Part shown: positions 35,496-45,230 of the stretch, piece after piece
How the letters are laid out: each line of letters begins with the position of its first letter
Numbering within the stretch: position 1 is the stretch's first letter
Assembly (NCBI RefSeq): GCF_003606265.1
Contig: NZ_CP023671.1
Location: forward strand, 1,178,001 to 1,242,000
Reading direction: 5' to 3'
DNA from: Clostridium septicum
GTDB lineage: Bacteria > Bacillota > Clostridia > Clostridiales > Clostridiaceae
DNA length: 64,000 nucleotides
Translations under genes and position numbers: made by a program
Notes under the pieces: model-generated
The model's database searches: none
What the model saw: only the letters and a program-made list of their open reading frames with translations
Told to the model about the DNA's origin: nothing

Positions 35496-38168
35496 TTATG
35501 CTGCTTCGCTGCTAAATTCCGCTTTTCCATCACCTTTAACAATTTTAACAACTAGTTTTCTAAGCATATCAATTGGAATAATAGTTAATGCTATTCCCAT
35601 TACTATAATCCAATGTGATAAACTTATTGGTGTACATTTAAAGAAATCTCCACCTACAAATGTTAATGCTATTTGCACTACTATTATTATGCCCATTACT
35701 TTTATAAATCCTCTATTTTCATTAATATGTTCAAATAAATTTAATCCTGTGCTTCTTACGTTAAATCCATTGAACACAGCTGCTAAAACAAACATTGAAA
35801 AATAAGCTGTTAAATGTTCACCTGATATTTTATTTGCTGTTGAACCAAATAGTTCCATAAATATCGGTAACTTTAAAAACGCAAAACTTACTACTGTTAC
35901 CCATGCACCAGCTGTTAAAACTTGATTCATCATTTCCCTTGAAACTATGCTTTGAGTTCTTGACTTTGGTTTTTCCAACATATATTGTTTTAATGCTGGT
36001 TCTGAACCTAGTGCTAATGCACCAAGACCATCCATTACTAGGTTAATCCATAAAATATGTGCAATACTTAAAGGTTGTGGAATTCCAAAGAATGGTGCTA
36101 TTGCACAAACTGCCACTGCTGCAACATTAATAGTTAATTGGAATTTTATAAATTTTAAAATATTATTATAAATTGTTCTACCATACAAAATAGCATTTTC
36201 AATTGATTTAAAGTTATCGTCTAAAATTACTATATCTCCAACTTCTTTTGCTAAATCTGTTCCTGAACCCATTGCAAAACCAACATCTGCTCTCTTAAGT
36301 GCTGGAGCATCATTAACACCATCACCTGTCATTCCACAAACTAAGTTTAATTCTTGTGCAATTTTAACCATTCTTGATTTATCAGTTGGAAGTGCTCTTG
36401 CTATTACTCTTAACTTAGGTAAAATCTTCTTAACTTCTTCATCTGAAAGTTTGTTTAATTCTTCTGATGTTAATGCAATATCTGTTTCATTTTCTATTAA
36501 TCCACAATCTCTTGCTATTGCATAAGCTGTTTCTTTTCTGTCTCCAGTTATCATAACAACTTGAACACCCGCATTTTTAACCTCTTTTATAGCTACTTTA
36601 GCTTCTGGTCTAACATCATCTCTTATTCCAACAAATCCAACAATTATTAAATCTTCTGGAAGTGTTCCTTCAACTAATTCTGATTGACTATATGCGAAAG
36701 CTAAAACTCTCATTGCTTTATTAGCTAGCATATCAATTTTCTCATTAACCTTACTATGATCTATATCTACTATATTTCCATTTGCATCTAAATATTTAGT
36801 TGCTTTTGTAAGTAATCTTTCTGGTGCTCCCTTATAAACAGTTTTTCCTTTTAACTCAGCTGCTGAATACTTATTAGCTGAATCAAATTGTTGCATTTTA
36901 ATAACTTCTATATTTGTAAGCTTATCCATTTCTTCTTTATTTAAAAATTGAAGAAGTGCTCTATCTGTAGCATTACCACCTATTATATTTCCTGTTGAAT
37001 CAAACATAGCAGCTGTATTTTTCCCTATACAGTACCCCATATATTTTTTTATACATTTACTGGTTTTATATGTGCTTTCTACATTCCCATCGAAAAATTC
37101 AACTACTTCAAGTTTTCCTTTTGTAATAGTACCTGTTTTATCGCTAAATAATATATTTAATGAACCTGCTGTTTCAATACCTATTGGTTTTCTAACTAAT
37201 ACATTCTTTTGAAGCATTTTTGAAGTGTTTTTCATTAAAACTATTGCAATCATTAAAGGTAATCCTTCTGGAACTGCCATAACAACAATAACAACTGCAA
37301 GCATTAAAGCTTCTAATACCTGTTTAAATATTTCAACTCCACCAAGTGCTACGAATCCATTAACTCCACCTACCTGAATAATATCTTGAGTAATTAAAGC
37401 AAATCCAATAATTACTGCACCAATATAACCAAACTTTGAAATCTTCCCAGCTAAATCTGTTAATTTAACCTTTAATGGGCTTTCAACATCATCTTCTGCC
37501 ATATCTTTAGCCATACTACCCATAACAGTTTTCATACCTGTTTTTAAAATCCTCATTACTCCAGAACCATTAACAACAACAGCTCCTCTAAATAATGATG
37601 AAGCATCAACAAATACATCTCCTGTAATAGTAGCTTCTGACTCTAATGCAACTTCACCTTCTATATCAAAATCTTCTCTTGCAAATTTTTTACATTCTTC
37701 TGATTCACCATTTAAAGATGAATTATCTACTCTTAAATTACCATCAATTAGCATACCATCTGCTGGAATCTTATCTCCTGTCTGAAGAATTACATAATCT
37801 CCAACAACTATATCATCAATTTCTACTTCTAGTATTTCATTATCTCTATAAACCTTACAACAATCTTTGTTTGCATTTTCCTTTAGTTTTCTATATTCAT
37901 TATCTGAAGCCACTTCAGTTTTTGCTGAAATTAAAGTAACTAATAATACAGAAATTGCAATTCCTATAATTTCACTCCACTCTGCATGTCCCATAAACGC
38001 CATGATACCCATTATAGCTGCAATTGCTAAAAGTAATTTAATCATAGGATCATCAAATGCTCCCTTAAATTTATCCCAAAATGTTTCTGGTTCTGCTTCA
38101 TGAATTACATTATCACCATAAAGCTTTCGGTTTTTTTCTACTTGCTCCTTGCTAAGCGCTTTTATCAT
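35496..38168 (-). CDS. Calcium-translocating P-type ATPase
   Basis: This 890-residue pump belongs to the P2A/P2B (SERCA/PMCA-like) group. The phosphorylated Asp343 is in DKTGT. The membrane calcium-site motif PEGLPL, the hinge MTGDGVNDAPALK, the nucleotide-binding KGAPERLL and an actuator NGES (variant of TGES) are all present, with about ten membrane helices. It should export Ca2+ using ATP. It follows terD by about 100 bases with an intervening hairpin, so it is partly coupled to the Ter operon. In Ter systems the metal-handling membrane partner is often TerC; here this pump takes that position. AAGGAGAGG precedes the ATG. Confidence 0.93.
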   Translation of the reverse strand: MIKALSKEQVEKNRKLYGDNVIHEAEPETFWDKFKGAFDDPMIKLLLAIAAIMGIMAFMGHAEWSEIIGIAISVLLVTLISAKTEVASDNEYRKLKENANKDCCKVYRDNEILEVEIDDIVVGDYVILQTGDKIPADGMLIDGNLRVDNSSLNGESEECKKFAREDFDIEGEVALESEATITGDVFVDASSLFRGAVVVNGSGVMRILKTGMKTVMGSMAKDMAEDDVESPLKVKLTDLAGKISKFGYIGAVIIGFALITQDIIQVGGVNGFVALGGVEIFKQVLEALMLAVVIVVMAVPEGLPLMIAIVLMKNTSKMLQKNVLVRKPIGIETAGSLNILFSDKTGTITKGKLEVVEFFDGNVESTYKTSKCIKKYMGYCIGKNTAAMFDSTGNIIGGNATDRALLQFLNKEEMDKLTNIEVIKMQQFDSANKYSAAELKGKTVYKGAPERLLTKATKYLDANGNIVDIDHSKVNEKIDMLANKAMRVLAFAYSQSELVEGTLPEDLIIVGFVGIRDDVRPEAKVAIKEVKNAGVQVVMITGDRKETAYAIARDCGLIENETDIALTSEELNKLSDEEVKKILPKLRVIARALPTDKSRMVKIAQELNLVCGMTGDGVNDAPALKRADVGFAMGSGTDLAKEVGDIVILDDNFKSIENAILYGRTIYNNILKFIKFQLTINVAAVAVCAIAPFFGIPQPLSIAHILWINLVMDGLGALALGSEPALKQYMLEKPKSRTQSIVSREMMNQVLTAGAWVTVVSFAFLKLPIFMELFGSTANKISGEHLTAYFSMFVLAAVFNGFNVRSTGLNLFEHINENRGFIKVMGIIIVVQIALTFVGGDFFKCTPISLSHWIIVMGIALTIIPIDMLRKLVVKIVKGDGKAEFSSEAA

Positions 38169-38214
38169 TTTCGCCTCTCCTTAATATATAAAATTACTCA
38201 CTAATATTTTAAAA

Positions 38215-38258
38215 AATATACATGTAAAAGAATTAATTTACTCTTCCACATGTATATT
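38215..38258 (-). terminator. Terminator or attenuator after terD
   Basis: AATATACATGT (38215-38225) pairs with ACATGTATATT (38248-38258). On the minus strand it runs into UUUUUUAAAA, which should end most Ter transcripts before the Ca-ATPase gene. Confidence 0.75.
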
Positions 38259-38265
38259 AAATTTC

Positions 38266-38901
38266 CTATTGATATAATGCTAAGATTCCATTTAAATCTG
38301 CAATTTTACCTTCTCCAACAGCTTTAAACTGCCATTCTGATCCATCTCTATTAAGTTCTGCAAAAATTACTGATGTAGCTGTAGAGCCATTTTCCTTTAA
38401 ATTAAATCTGCACAATTCTTTTCCATTTTGATCTTTATCCACTAATCTTATGTATGAATTGTTTATCATTCCAAAGGTTTGTCTCTTTTCCATTGCATTG
38501 TGTATAGTAACAACAAATACTATCTTCATAATGCTTGGATTAATATTTCCTAAATCTATTTGGATTGTTTCATCATCACCATCACCAGCACCAGTTCTAT
38601 TATCTTCTCCTAAAGTAATTCCTTGCCCTACTTTATTATTAAAGAATATTATATTAGAAACCGTATTAAATTTATTATTAGCATCTAATAAAAATGCTGC
38701 AATATCTAAATCAAAGTCTGAACCATTAGTTGAAATATCCCAACCTGCTCCAAGCATTACATGTTTTAATCCTGGATTTCTTTTAGTTAAATCAAGAATA
38801 TCATTCTTTTTTAAATCTAAAGTTATTCCACCTGATTGCTGTGTATTTTGTGTTTGGTTATTTAATAAATTTTCAAATCCTGATCCTAAATTAATTGCCA
38901 T
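38266..38901 (-). CDS. terD: TerD family protein (third copy)
   Basis: This 211-residue TerD-domain protein has the calcium-binding hallmarks: LGAGWDISTNGSDFDLDIAAFL (about 72-93) and EDNRTGAGDGDDETIQIDL (about 120-138). An N-terminal Gln-rich stretch (NNQTQNTQQSGG) precedes the domain. TerD proteins bind Ca2+ and act in a membrane-associated stress complex that confers tellurite, phage or colicin resistance. It is very similar to the protein at 39529, which implies gene duplication within the cluster. The C-terminal GEGKIADLNGILALYQ is shared. Confidence 0.93.
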   Translation of the reverse strand: MAINLGSGFENLLNNQTQNTQQSGGITLDLKKNDILDLTKRNPGLKHVMLGAGWDISTNGSDFDLDIAAFLLDANNKFNTVSNIIFFNNKVGQGITLGEDNRTGAGDGDDETIQIDLGNINPSIMKIVFVVTIHNAMEKRQTFGMINNSYIRLVDKDQNGKELCRFNLKENGSTATSVIFAELNRDGSEWQFKAVGEGKIADLNGILALYQ

Positions 38902-38918
38902 ATTCTATTTGCCCCTAT

Positions 38919-39500
38919 TTATCTATACATATCTGCCAATGTACTTATTGATGCTTTTAATAATTCACCTTTGGCTTTAAATTGCCAGTTTCCATTAATT
39001 CTTTCTAGCTCTGCAAATATAATAGCTGTATTATCTCCACCATCTTCTGATAAATTATATCTACAAATTTCACTTCCACCTTTATCTTCATTTAATAATC
39101 TAACATAGGCGTTTTTTACTCCTGAGAAAGACTGCTTTCTTACTTTTGCATCATAAATTGTTACTGCAAAAACTACTTTAGCACAACCTGATGGTAATCT
39201 AGTTAAATCTACAGAGATTTTTTCATCATCACCATCACCTTCCCCTGTTAAATTGTCACCATGAAGTTTAATTCCTACTCCTGATTGGTGACCGAAGTAT
39301 ATTAAGCCATTATTTAATAAATGTCCACTGTTATCAATTTGTAATGCCACTAAATCTAAGTCGTAATTTTTAGCAAAGCTGAAAAATCCTGATTTTTTTA
39401 CAACATCCCACCCTGCTCCTAACATAACTTTACTTAAACCTGGTTCTGCTTTAGTTAAATCTAAAATATCGTTTTTTTGAAGATTCAATACTCCTGCCAT
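38919..39500 (-). CDS. TerD family protein (second copy, TerE/TerZ-like)
   Basis: This 193-residue TerD-domain protein diverges from its two neighbours: the first calcium loop reads AGWDVVKKSGFFSFAKNYDLDLVAL, with an insertion, and the second is GDNLTGEGDGDDEKISVDL. The loop insert is typical of TerE/TerZ-like paralogues. The start is the ATG at 39500, with GGAGG eight bases before; the upstream in-frame ATG overlaps that site. It is spaced 28 bases from the first terD and 17 bases from the third, so all three are one transcript. Confidence 0.92.
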   Translation of the reverse strand: MAGVLNLQKNDILDLTKAEPGLSKVMLGAGWDVVKKSGFFSFAKNYDLDLVALQIDNSGHLLNNGLIYFGHQSGVGIKLHGDNLTGEGDGDDEKISVDLTRLPSGCAKVVFAVTIYDAKVRKQSFSGVKNAYVRLLNEDKGGSEICRYNLSEDGGDNTAIIFAELERINGNWQFKAKGELLKASISTLADMYR

Positions 39501-39528
39501 TTTACTTACCTCCATAATTCTCTTTTTA

Positions 39529-40158
39529 TTACATATAAAGACCTAAGATACCATTTAAATCAGCTATCTTACCTTCTCCAATTGCCCTAAATTCCCATTC
39601 TCCTTGAACTTTATTAATTTCAGCAAATATTACTGAAGTTGATGTTGATCCATTTTCTTTTAAATTAAATCTACATATTTCTCTTTCATTATTCTTTTCA
39701 TCTAAAAGTCTAACAAATGAATTTTCAACCATTCCAAATGTTTGTCTCTTCACTTGCGCCTCATGAATTGTAACCACAAAAACAATTTTTTGAACATATG
39801 ACGGTATTTGTGATAAATCAATTCTTATTCTTTCATCATCACCTTCACCTGCTCCTGTTCTATTATCTCCTTCTAATGCAATGCCTTGACCTTTCATGTT
39901 ATTAAAGAAAATAACATCTTCTGGAATGTTTTGAACTTTGTTATTTGAATTTACTAAAAATGCTGCAATATCTAAATCAAAATCTTGTCCATTATTGGCA
40001 ACATCCCATCCCGCTCCTAAAATTACTTTTTGAAGTCCTGGATTTCTTTTAGTTAAATTTAATACATCATTCTTTTTTAGATTTAATGCATTAACCCCAT
40101 TATTAGATAATACCTCTGAATTTGATGATCCCATTAGAGAACCTAAATTAATTCCCAT
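39529..40158 (-). CDS. terD: TerD family protein (first copy)
   Basis: This 209-residue TerD-domain protein has both acidic calcium loops: GAGWDVANNGQDFDLDIAAFL and GDNRTGAGEGDDERIRIDL. The N-terminus MGINLGSLMG and the C-terminus GEGKIADLNGILGLYM closely match the third copy. GGAGGG precedes the ATG. It lies about 155 bases after telA. It should work with the other TerD proteins as a Ca2+-dependent peripheral membrane assembly. Confidence 0.93.
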   Translation of the reverse strand: MGINLGSLMGSSNSEVLSNNGVNALNLKKNDVLNLTKRNPGLQKVILGAGWDVANNGQDFDLDIAAFLVNSNNKVQNIPEDVIFFNNMKGQGIALEGDNRTGAGEGDDERIRIDLSQIPSYVQKIVFVVTIHEAQVKRQTFGMVENSFVRLLDEKNNEREICRFNLKENGSTSTSVIFAEINKVQGEWEFRAIGEGKIADLNGILGLYM

Positions 40159-40313
40159 CTTATACCCTCCTAAACTTTTGTTAATATTATTTTTGTAATC
40201 TCTTTATGTGATAAATTATACCATATAAGAAATTCACTTTCAACTCTTTTCGCAGTTTTTATTTCTATTTAATGTTTTTATAATTTTATTTTCTGTATTT
40301 TAACAATGTCCTG

Positions 40314-41648
40314 TTAAATATTTGCAATATTTTTTTTCATTTTATGTTTAATTGTTTCAAGCTTAACTGAGTTTTCCGCTCTTTCAACTCTATTAGCTTC
40401 TTGAATTGCTTTTGTTTCTTCTATCCCCTTCATAATTGTTTCATATGATTTCTCTAATGTTGAAATAGCAACTGAGCTTCCTGAAGCCATTTTAGCGATT
40501 TCTACTGATTGTCTTGCAGTATTAGCAGCATTTCTCATAATAAGTTCATTAGTCTTTTCATCTAATTGTTTAATTGATTTAGCTTGAATTTCTTGTCTCT
40601 TTAAAATAACTGCTTGTGCTAAACATTGCTTAAATATTGGTAATGTAACTATAAATGAAGAATTAATTTTTCTCATTAAATTAAAGTTTGACATTTGTAT
40701 TGTTTGAATCATTGGTGCCGCTTGAATAGCAACATTCTCTGCAATTTGTAAATCGTAAATACGTTGTGATAACATTTCTTTACTTATTTCAAGTTTTTGA
40801 GTTAACATGCGTTTTTCTTCTTCATTCATTGAAGTGTTTAACGCAAATTGTGAAATTAATCCATCTATTTCTTCTAAAGCAAGTTCTCCTGCTACAATAT
40901 ATTTTTCTAATAATTGATAGAAATGTATATTAGCATCATAAATCTTTTTTAAATTAGCATTTGATTCTTTAATATCTGTTTCATATTTCCTTAAAAGAAC
41001 ATATACCTTTTCAACTTCATACCCCATTGTGTCATACTTTTGGAACAATTTTGCTACTGAATTACCAATACCTTTAACAAACTTAGAAAGCATTGATGGT
41101 TTTTGTGAACCTTCAATTTCTTTTATATCAAACTTATCCATTATTTTTGTTAAGTTAACTAACATTTCACTAGCTTCTTCAGCCTTTACTGATTTCATTG
41201 AACTTAATAATTGATCTGAAACCTTAGAAATATTTTCACTAGCTACTTGACCAAACATTATAATAGAATTTGGATTTTGAATTTCTATTTCGTTAGTTAA
41301 GTTTTGAACTTCTTTTAAACTTCTTAATCTTTGCTTATACTCAGATATTTCATTAAAGTTAAACTCTTCTGTTTGCATAGGCATTTCTTGATTATATTGT
41401 GTCATTATTCCTTGATGTTGTTGTCCATACCCCTGTTGGGCATAGCTACCTTGCGGTTGCTGTCCATATCCCTGTTGAGTATATCCTCCTTGTGGTTGCT
41501 GTCCATATCCTTGTTGTTGATTATATAAATTCTGTTGTTGATTTTCATTAAAACCACCAAATCCATTTGCATTATTTACTGGTTGATAATCTACTGTATT
41601 TGCATTATTTTCATTAAAAGGTTGTCCCATCATATTATTCTCATTCAT
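40314..41648 (-). CDS. telA: Toxic anion resistance protein TelA
   Basis: This 444-residue protein has an N-terminal Asn/Gln-rich low-complexity region (1-88) followed by the TelA domain (PF05816 type), mostly alpha-helical, from about 95 to 440. Conserved segments include FGQVASENISKVSDQLLSSM and LPIFKQCLAQAVILKRQE. TelA links to tellurite and antimicrobial stress resistance and is a standard member of Ter clusters (YceH in Bacillus). The first 88 residues contain three 13-residue GYGQQ repeats, unusual for the family. The gene is 24 bases after the YceG-like gene, with GGAGAGG before the ATG. Confidence 0.92.
   Translation of the reverse strand: MNENNMMGQPFNENNANTVDYQPVNNANGFGGFNENQQQNLYNQQQGYGQQPQGGYTQQGYGQQPQGSYAQQGYGQQHQGIMTQYNQEMPMQTEEFNFNEISEYKQRLRSLKEVQNLTNEIEIQNPNSIIMFGQVASENISKVSDQLLSSMKSVKAEEASEMLVNLTKIMDKFDIKEIEGSQKPSMLSKFVKGIGNSVAKLFQKYDTMGYEVEKVYVLLRKYETDIKESNANLKKIYDANIHFYQLLEKYIVAGELALEEIDGLISQFALNTSMNEEEKRMLTQKLEISKEMLSQRIYDLQIAENVAIQAAPMIQTIQMSNFNLMRKINSSFIVTLPIFKQCLAQAVILKRQEIQAKSIKQLDEKTNELIMRNAANTARQSVEIAKMASGSSVAISTLEKSYETIMKGIEETKAIQEANRVERAENSVKLETIKHKMKKNIANI
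41394..41510 (-). repeat. Three 39-bp in-frame repeats in telA
   Basis: The TelA N-terminus has three tandem 13-residue units starting GYGQQ (residues 47-59, 60-72 and 73-85), encoded by 39-base repeats. The first two units differ at two positions; the third has diverged. Slippage in this array could change protein length between strains. Confidence 0.85.
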
Positions 41649-41672
41649 AATTATATTCCTCTCCTATCATTC

Positions 41673-43223
41673 TCATTTTTTTAATATTCTAGAAAAAACA
41701 CTTTGTTTTAGACTCATTAACTTATTAAATTTTGCATTATAATTCATAGCCTCAAGTCTAACAGTATTTATAGCTGTTTCTTTTATTACATTATTTATAT
41801 TAAATAATCCTGAAGGATTAAAAATTATAATATCTAATCCTATCTTGTGTAAATATCCTAATAGCAATTGCATTGATTCAGTAATTACTTCTTCATCATT
41901 AAGATAAATTACTATTTTAGGAATATTACCTGTAAAATCAAAATTATCAACTAACCTTACTATCTCTTCATTAAGGTTTAAAACAAGAAGTAAAAACCTT
42001 AAAATCTCTTCTTTGTTAAAACTATTAACAAATATATCTTTACTTATTATGGTTTCATTAAACTTTTTAAGCAGAAAATTCTGAATATCTTCACTATATT
42101 TTGAAAATCTATATATAGGTACTTTTTTTATTTCCTCAATATTAAATGTTCCATCACTTAATTCACAAAACATTAACTGATACATACTATCTGTTATATT
42201 TGGATCTATTGATATATTTCCTGTATTAAATACTTTAGTATTTAAGGATGAACAACAATACTTAACTAACTTTTGGTATTCAAATTTATCTAAATACTCA
42301 CCATCTATCTTATAAAAAAAGCATGGAACTCTTACAGTTGTTCCCTCTACCTTAAATCCACTTCTTAATTTACATGGTTCATTCCAATAAATATAAATAT
42401 CTTCAAGTATAGTATCTAAAAGCACACTTTCTGTATATCCTTTTCTAAACTGCCAAGGTTTAAACATTCCAGTATTAGAAAATAGTTGCTCCTCAACATC
42501 TCTTTGAATTTGTTTAGTAATAGTTTCGAAATTATCTATAGTTTTTCCTCTGTTTGCCCTATCTTCAAATGTTTCTATTCCAAGTATCCCCATGCTTTTT
42601 ATACATTCAGAAATACCATCTGTTTCTATTTCCTCCCATAATTCTTCCTTTAAAGGATTAATATAAACTACATCAAATCCCATTTTAAAAAGAATAATTA
42701 AGAAGTAAATTTCATGTCTTGAAATATTTCCATAGTAAATACACTTTGGCGTTATATTATCATCATAAACTATACTTCTTGCATAGCTATAAACCCACAC
42801 AATAAGCTTTGTTATAAAATTATTTCTAACACTATCATTAAAGAAATTTTCTTTTGCTATAGATATTGGAATGACATAATCTAAAGCTTTAAGAAATTTC
42901 AGGTTTATACTACTATCATCAAAGATTGTAATATCTTCTCCCACCATATTGTGTATATTCATTGATGAAAGCTCATTAAATATATATTGAATTAACTCCA
43001 TTTCTCCACTTAAAGGAATGCATCCATCAAAAATAATACATTTATCTTGCTCTTCATTACATTTGCTTTGTATAGTTTTTATGATGTTGTCATACTCTGC
43101 ACTATCATCAACACCTATAAATCTATAGAAATATGGCTTACATTCTATATGGGTATCTTCTCTCTCGAACCTACTTCTAAACATATAACTAGTTATATTT
43201 TTTAAACTTATAGCCATTTTCAA
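41673..43223 (-). CDS. YceG-like protein of Ter cluster
   Basis: This 516-residue protein matches in size and position the YceG-type protein of Bacillus yce/Ter operons. Features are an N-terminal RSRFEREDTHIECKPYFYRFIGVDD segment, a mixed alpha/beta core, and GFDVVYINPLKEELWEEIETD near residues 190-210. The biochemical role is not established. The first in-frame start is TTG at 43223, six bases from GAGAGG; an ATG two codons later is twelve bases away, so TTG is plausible. It is located between the HAD gene and telA in the same operon. Confidence 0.75.
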   Translation of the reverse strand: MKMAISLKNITSYMFRSRFEREDTHIECKPYFYRFIGVDDSAEYDNIIKTIQSKCNEEQDKCIIFDGCIPLSGEMELIQYIFNELSSMNIHNMVGEDITIFDDSSINLKFLKALDYVIPISIAKENFFNDSVRNNFITKLIVWVYSYARSIVYDDNITPKCIYYGNISRHEIYFLIILFKMGFDVVYINPLKEELWEEIETDGISECIKSMGILGIETFEDRANRGKTIDNFETITKQIQRDVEEQLFSNTGMFKPWQFRKGYTESVLLDTILEDIYIYWNEPCKLRSGFKVEGTTVRVPCFFYKIDGEYLDKFEYQKLVKYCCSSLNTKVFNTGNISIDPNITDSMYQLMFCELSDGTFNIEEIKKVPIYRFSKYSEDIQNFLLKKFNETIISKDIFVNSFNKEEILRFLLLVLNLNEEIVRLVDNFDFTGNIPKIVIYLNDEEVITESMQLLLGYLHKIGLDIIIFNPSGLFNINNVIKETAINTVRLEAMNYNAKFNKLMSLKQSVFSRILKK

Positions 43224-43301
43224 TACTTTCCTCTCATATTCGTAAAATATAATTTAATTTTACCTTACTTTTTATCATATAATCAAATATTTTAAAGAAT
43301 A

Positions 43302-44096
43302 TTAAGAAATTTTAACATTTTCTGTAACATTAAATATAATTTTTTCTACTTCACTTAGTATTTCTTCAGTAGCTTTAATATTACTATCATTTGTTATTAT
43401 TGAATTTTCATTTTTAAAACTACTATGTTTAGGTAAAATAGATATTCCTCTAGTTGTAAAACCTTTATCTACTTCACTATCTCCAGAAGTTATCAAATGT
43501 TTAATACCATATTTATCAACTATATAATCAAGTGCCTTTAATTTATTTATTTTCTTATTAATTATAAAAATCTTAGCTTTAATTTTTATAACTTTTACTT
43601 CACTTGAAAAACTATCTTTTATTTCCTTATAAAATTTAGTTGCATCCTCACTACTTGCACATTTAACTGTTATATAAAAGTTTTCTATGTTTCTAACTTC
43701 TATAATATTGATTTTTCCCTTTAATTTTTCCTTCATATTATTTAAGTACTTAATATTATTTAAAAGTTCATTATGATTTACTATGCTTTTCATTTTTTTA
43801 TCCCAATGTAAATCTAAACTTCCATTTATATAAATTTCAGCTCCATTTGTACAAATAATTATTTCTGGATTATATTCCTTAATAAAATTAACCCTTAGTG
43901 TTTGATTAATATTTCTCATTGTACAAGGAATAAACTTTAAGTTTTTGTGTTCTAAAAGTTCCATTAACTTTTCATATGCTGAATCTGTCATATAAGTTAT
44001 TTCTTTTTCTCCCATCATCTCAACACATTTGTAACCCTTATGTTTTGAATGAATTATTGTTCTATCTAAATCCGTAATAAAATATATATTTTCCAT
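43302..44096 (-). CDS. HAD-family phosphatase of Ter cluster
   Basis: This 264-residue haloacid-dehalogenase-type protein has motif I FITDLDRTIIHS (about 5-16), motif II in FIPCTMRN, and motif IV LITSGDSEVDKGF (about 197-209). Such a HAD protein is a constant member of the Ter biosynthetic arm, where it is proposed to dephosphorylate a nucleotide-like intermediate. It lies 19 bases after the PRTase-PELOTA gene. Sequence shows the catalytic Asp pair DLD intact. Confidence 0.88.
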   Translation of the reverse strand: MENIYFITDLDRTIIHSKHKGYKCVEMMGEKEITYMTDSAYEKLMELLEHKNLKFIPCTMRNINQTLRVNFIKEYNPEIIICTNGAEIYINGSLDLHWDKKMKSIVNHNELLNNIKYLNNMKEKLKGKINIIEVRNIENFYITVKCASSEDATKFYKEIKDSFSSEVKVIKIKAKIFIINKKINKLKALDYIVDKYGIKHLITSGDSEVDKGFTTRGISILPKHSSFKNENSIITNDSNIKATEEILSEVEKIIFNVTENVKIS

Positions 44097-44115
44097 AACT
44101 ATTATTCCTTAAGAT

Positions 44116-45189
44116 TTATTTTTCTTTTATAATTGCAATACAATTATAGTGACTTTTACTATATTCTATAATTTTTACATTTTTCTCTTTAGCTAATTGA
44201 ACAATATGTTCTATATTTTTATTATTTATATCCCTAACCAAAACTACTTGAGGATCTCTTCTTAAAAGAACTCTTGCAGATTCACCAACACTTAGCTTTA
44301 TATTATTTACATTATTTATTTTAAACATATCTTGAATATCTTTTGTAATTCTAACTGAATAACTAGTATCAACTTCTTCTCTAATTAAATCTTTCTTATC
44401 TATACTTATTTTTTCAAACTCGTTTTTTATAATATCTATAAACTTTTGAGAGTAATCTTCTATTTTTAAATATTCAAGATACTTTGCTCCATGAAAATCA
44501 TCTTTACCTATGTAATTAGCATTATGAATAGTTCTACTTATAAGTCCACTAACTGTTGAATTTAAGCAACATGTTGCAATTCCAAAATCTTCCCTCGTTC
44601 CACAAACCTTACATAGTTTTGCTGGATCTGATATTACTGCTAATGAATCATCTACATTAAAATTATTTTTCTTGTTAAATATTCCAACTGATTTATTTAG
44701 TTCTTTTGTTATAGAACCTTTACCAGTCCAACCATCTACAAACTGAATTTTTCCTTGTGGATGTTCTTTTAATATAAACTTTAATGCATTTGCATCTATT
44801 CCCTTCCCCCTAATTATAGAAATACTATAATGTGGAATATCTACTTTATATTTATATTTCAAATATTTTTTAATTAATACTCCATAAGGTGTTCCAGCCC
44901 TTGCTAAAGATACAATAACTAAGTTATCCCCCTTTTCCTCATATATAAGTTCTGAAAGCTTTGCTACATAATAAGCTATTTTTTCTTTATCTCTATCAAG
45001 AATATTTAAAAATATATTTTTTATTTCTTCACTTGGAACACTTTCTTTTGATATCATTTCTGAATAATTTACACCAGCTCTAATTAAACTTTCTTTTTCT
45101 TCTATAGTTATTTCTTTTATATCACTTGATAAATCTTTTAATAGAAATATACAATCATCTTTATAGCTATGTTTTACAAGCTTGTCCAT
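44116..45189 (-). CDS. PRTase-like (StiP family) protein with C-terminal PELOTA-like domain
   Basis: This 357-residue protein has two parts. Residues about 25-265 are a phosphoribosyltransferase-like domain of the PRTase_1/StiP family: VIVSLARAGTPYGVLIKKYL (about 87-106) and a PRPP-loop-like VDGWTGKGSITKEL (about 150-163). Cys-rich CKVCGTREDFGIATCC (about 196-211) may bind metal. Residues about 290-357 (LLRRDPQVVLVRD...VKIIEYSKSHYNCIAI) fit a PELOTA-type RNA-binding domain. These families are described in Ter clusters as making a nucleoside-like product. It is spaced 41 bases from the upstream fusion gene. Confidence 0.82.
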   Translation of the reverse strand: MDKLVKHSYKDDCIFLLKDLSSDIKEITIEEKESLIRAGVNYSEMISKESVPSEEIKNIFLNILDRDKEKIAYYVAKLSELIYEEKGDNLVIVSLARAGTPYGVLIKKYLKYKYKVDIPHYSISIIRGKGIDANALKFILKEHPQGKIQFVDGWTGKGSITKELNKSVGIFNKKNNFNVDDSLAVISDPAKLCKVCGTREDFGIATCCLNSTVSGLISRTIHNANYIGKDDFHGAKYLEYLKIEDYSQKFIDIIKNEFEKISIDKKDLIREEVDTSYSVRITKDIQDMFKINNVNNIKLSVGESARVLLRRDPQVVLVRDINNKNIEHIVQLAKEKNVKIIEYSKSHYNCIAIIKEK

Positions 45190-45230
45190 TTAATTCACCA
45201 CCTAAAAATATAAGTTCTAGAAATTTAATT

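Noticed and set aside
41394..41510. CRISPR-like tandem array
   Set aside because: The 39-bp repeats are contiguous, in frame and coding; there are no spacers.
41331..41528. Leu/Ser-rich plus-strand frame opposite telA
   Set aside because: It is the antisense of the GYGQQ repeats, with no ribosome site or homologous features.
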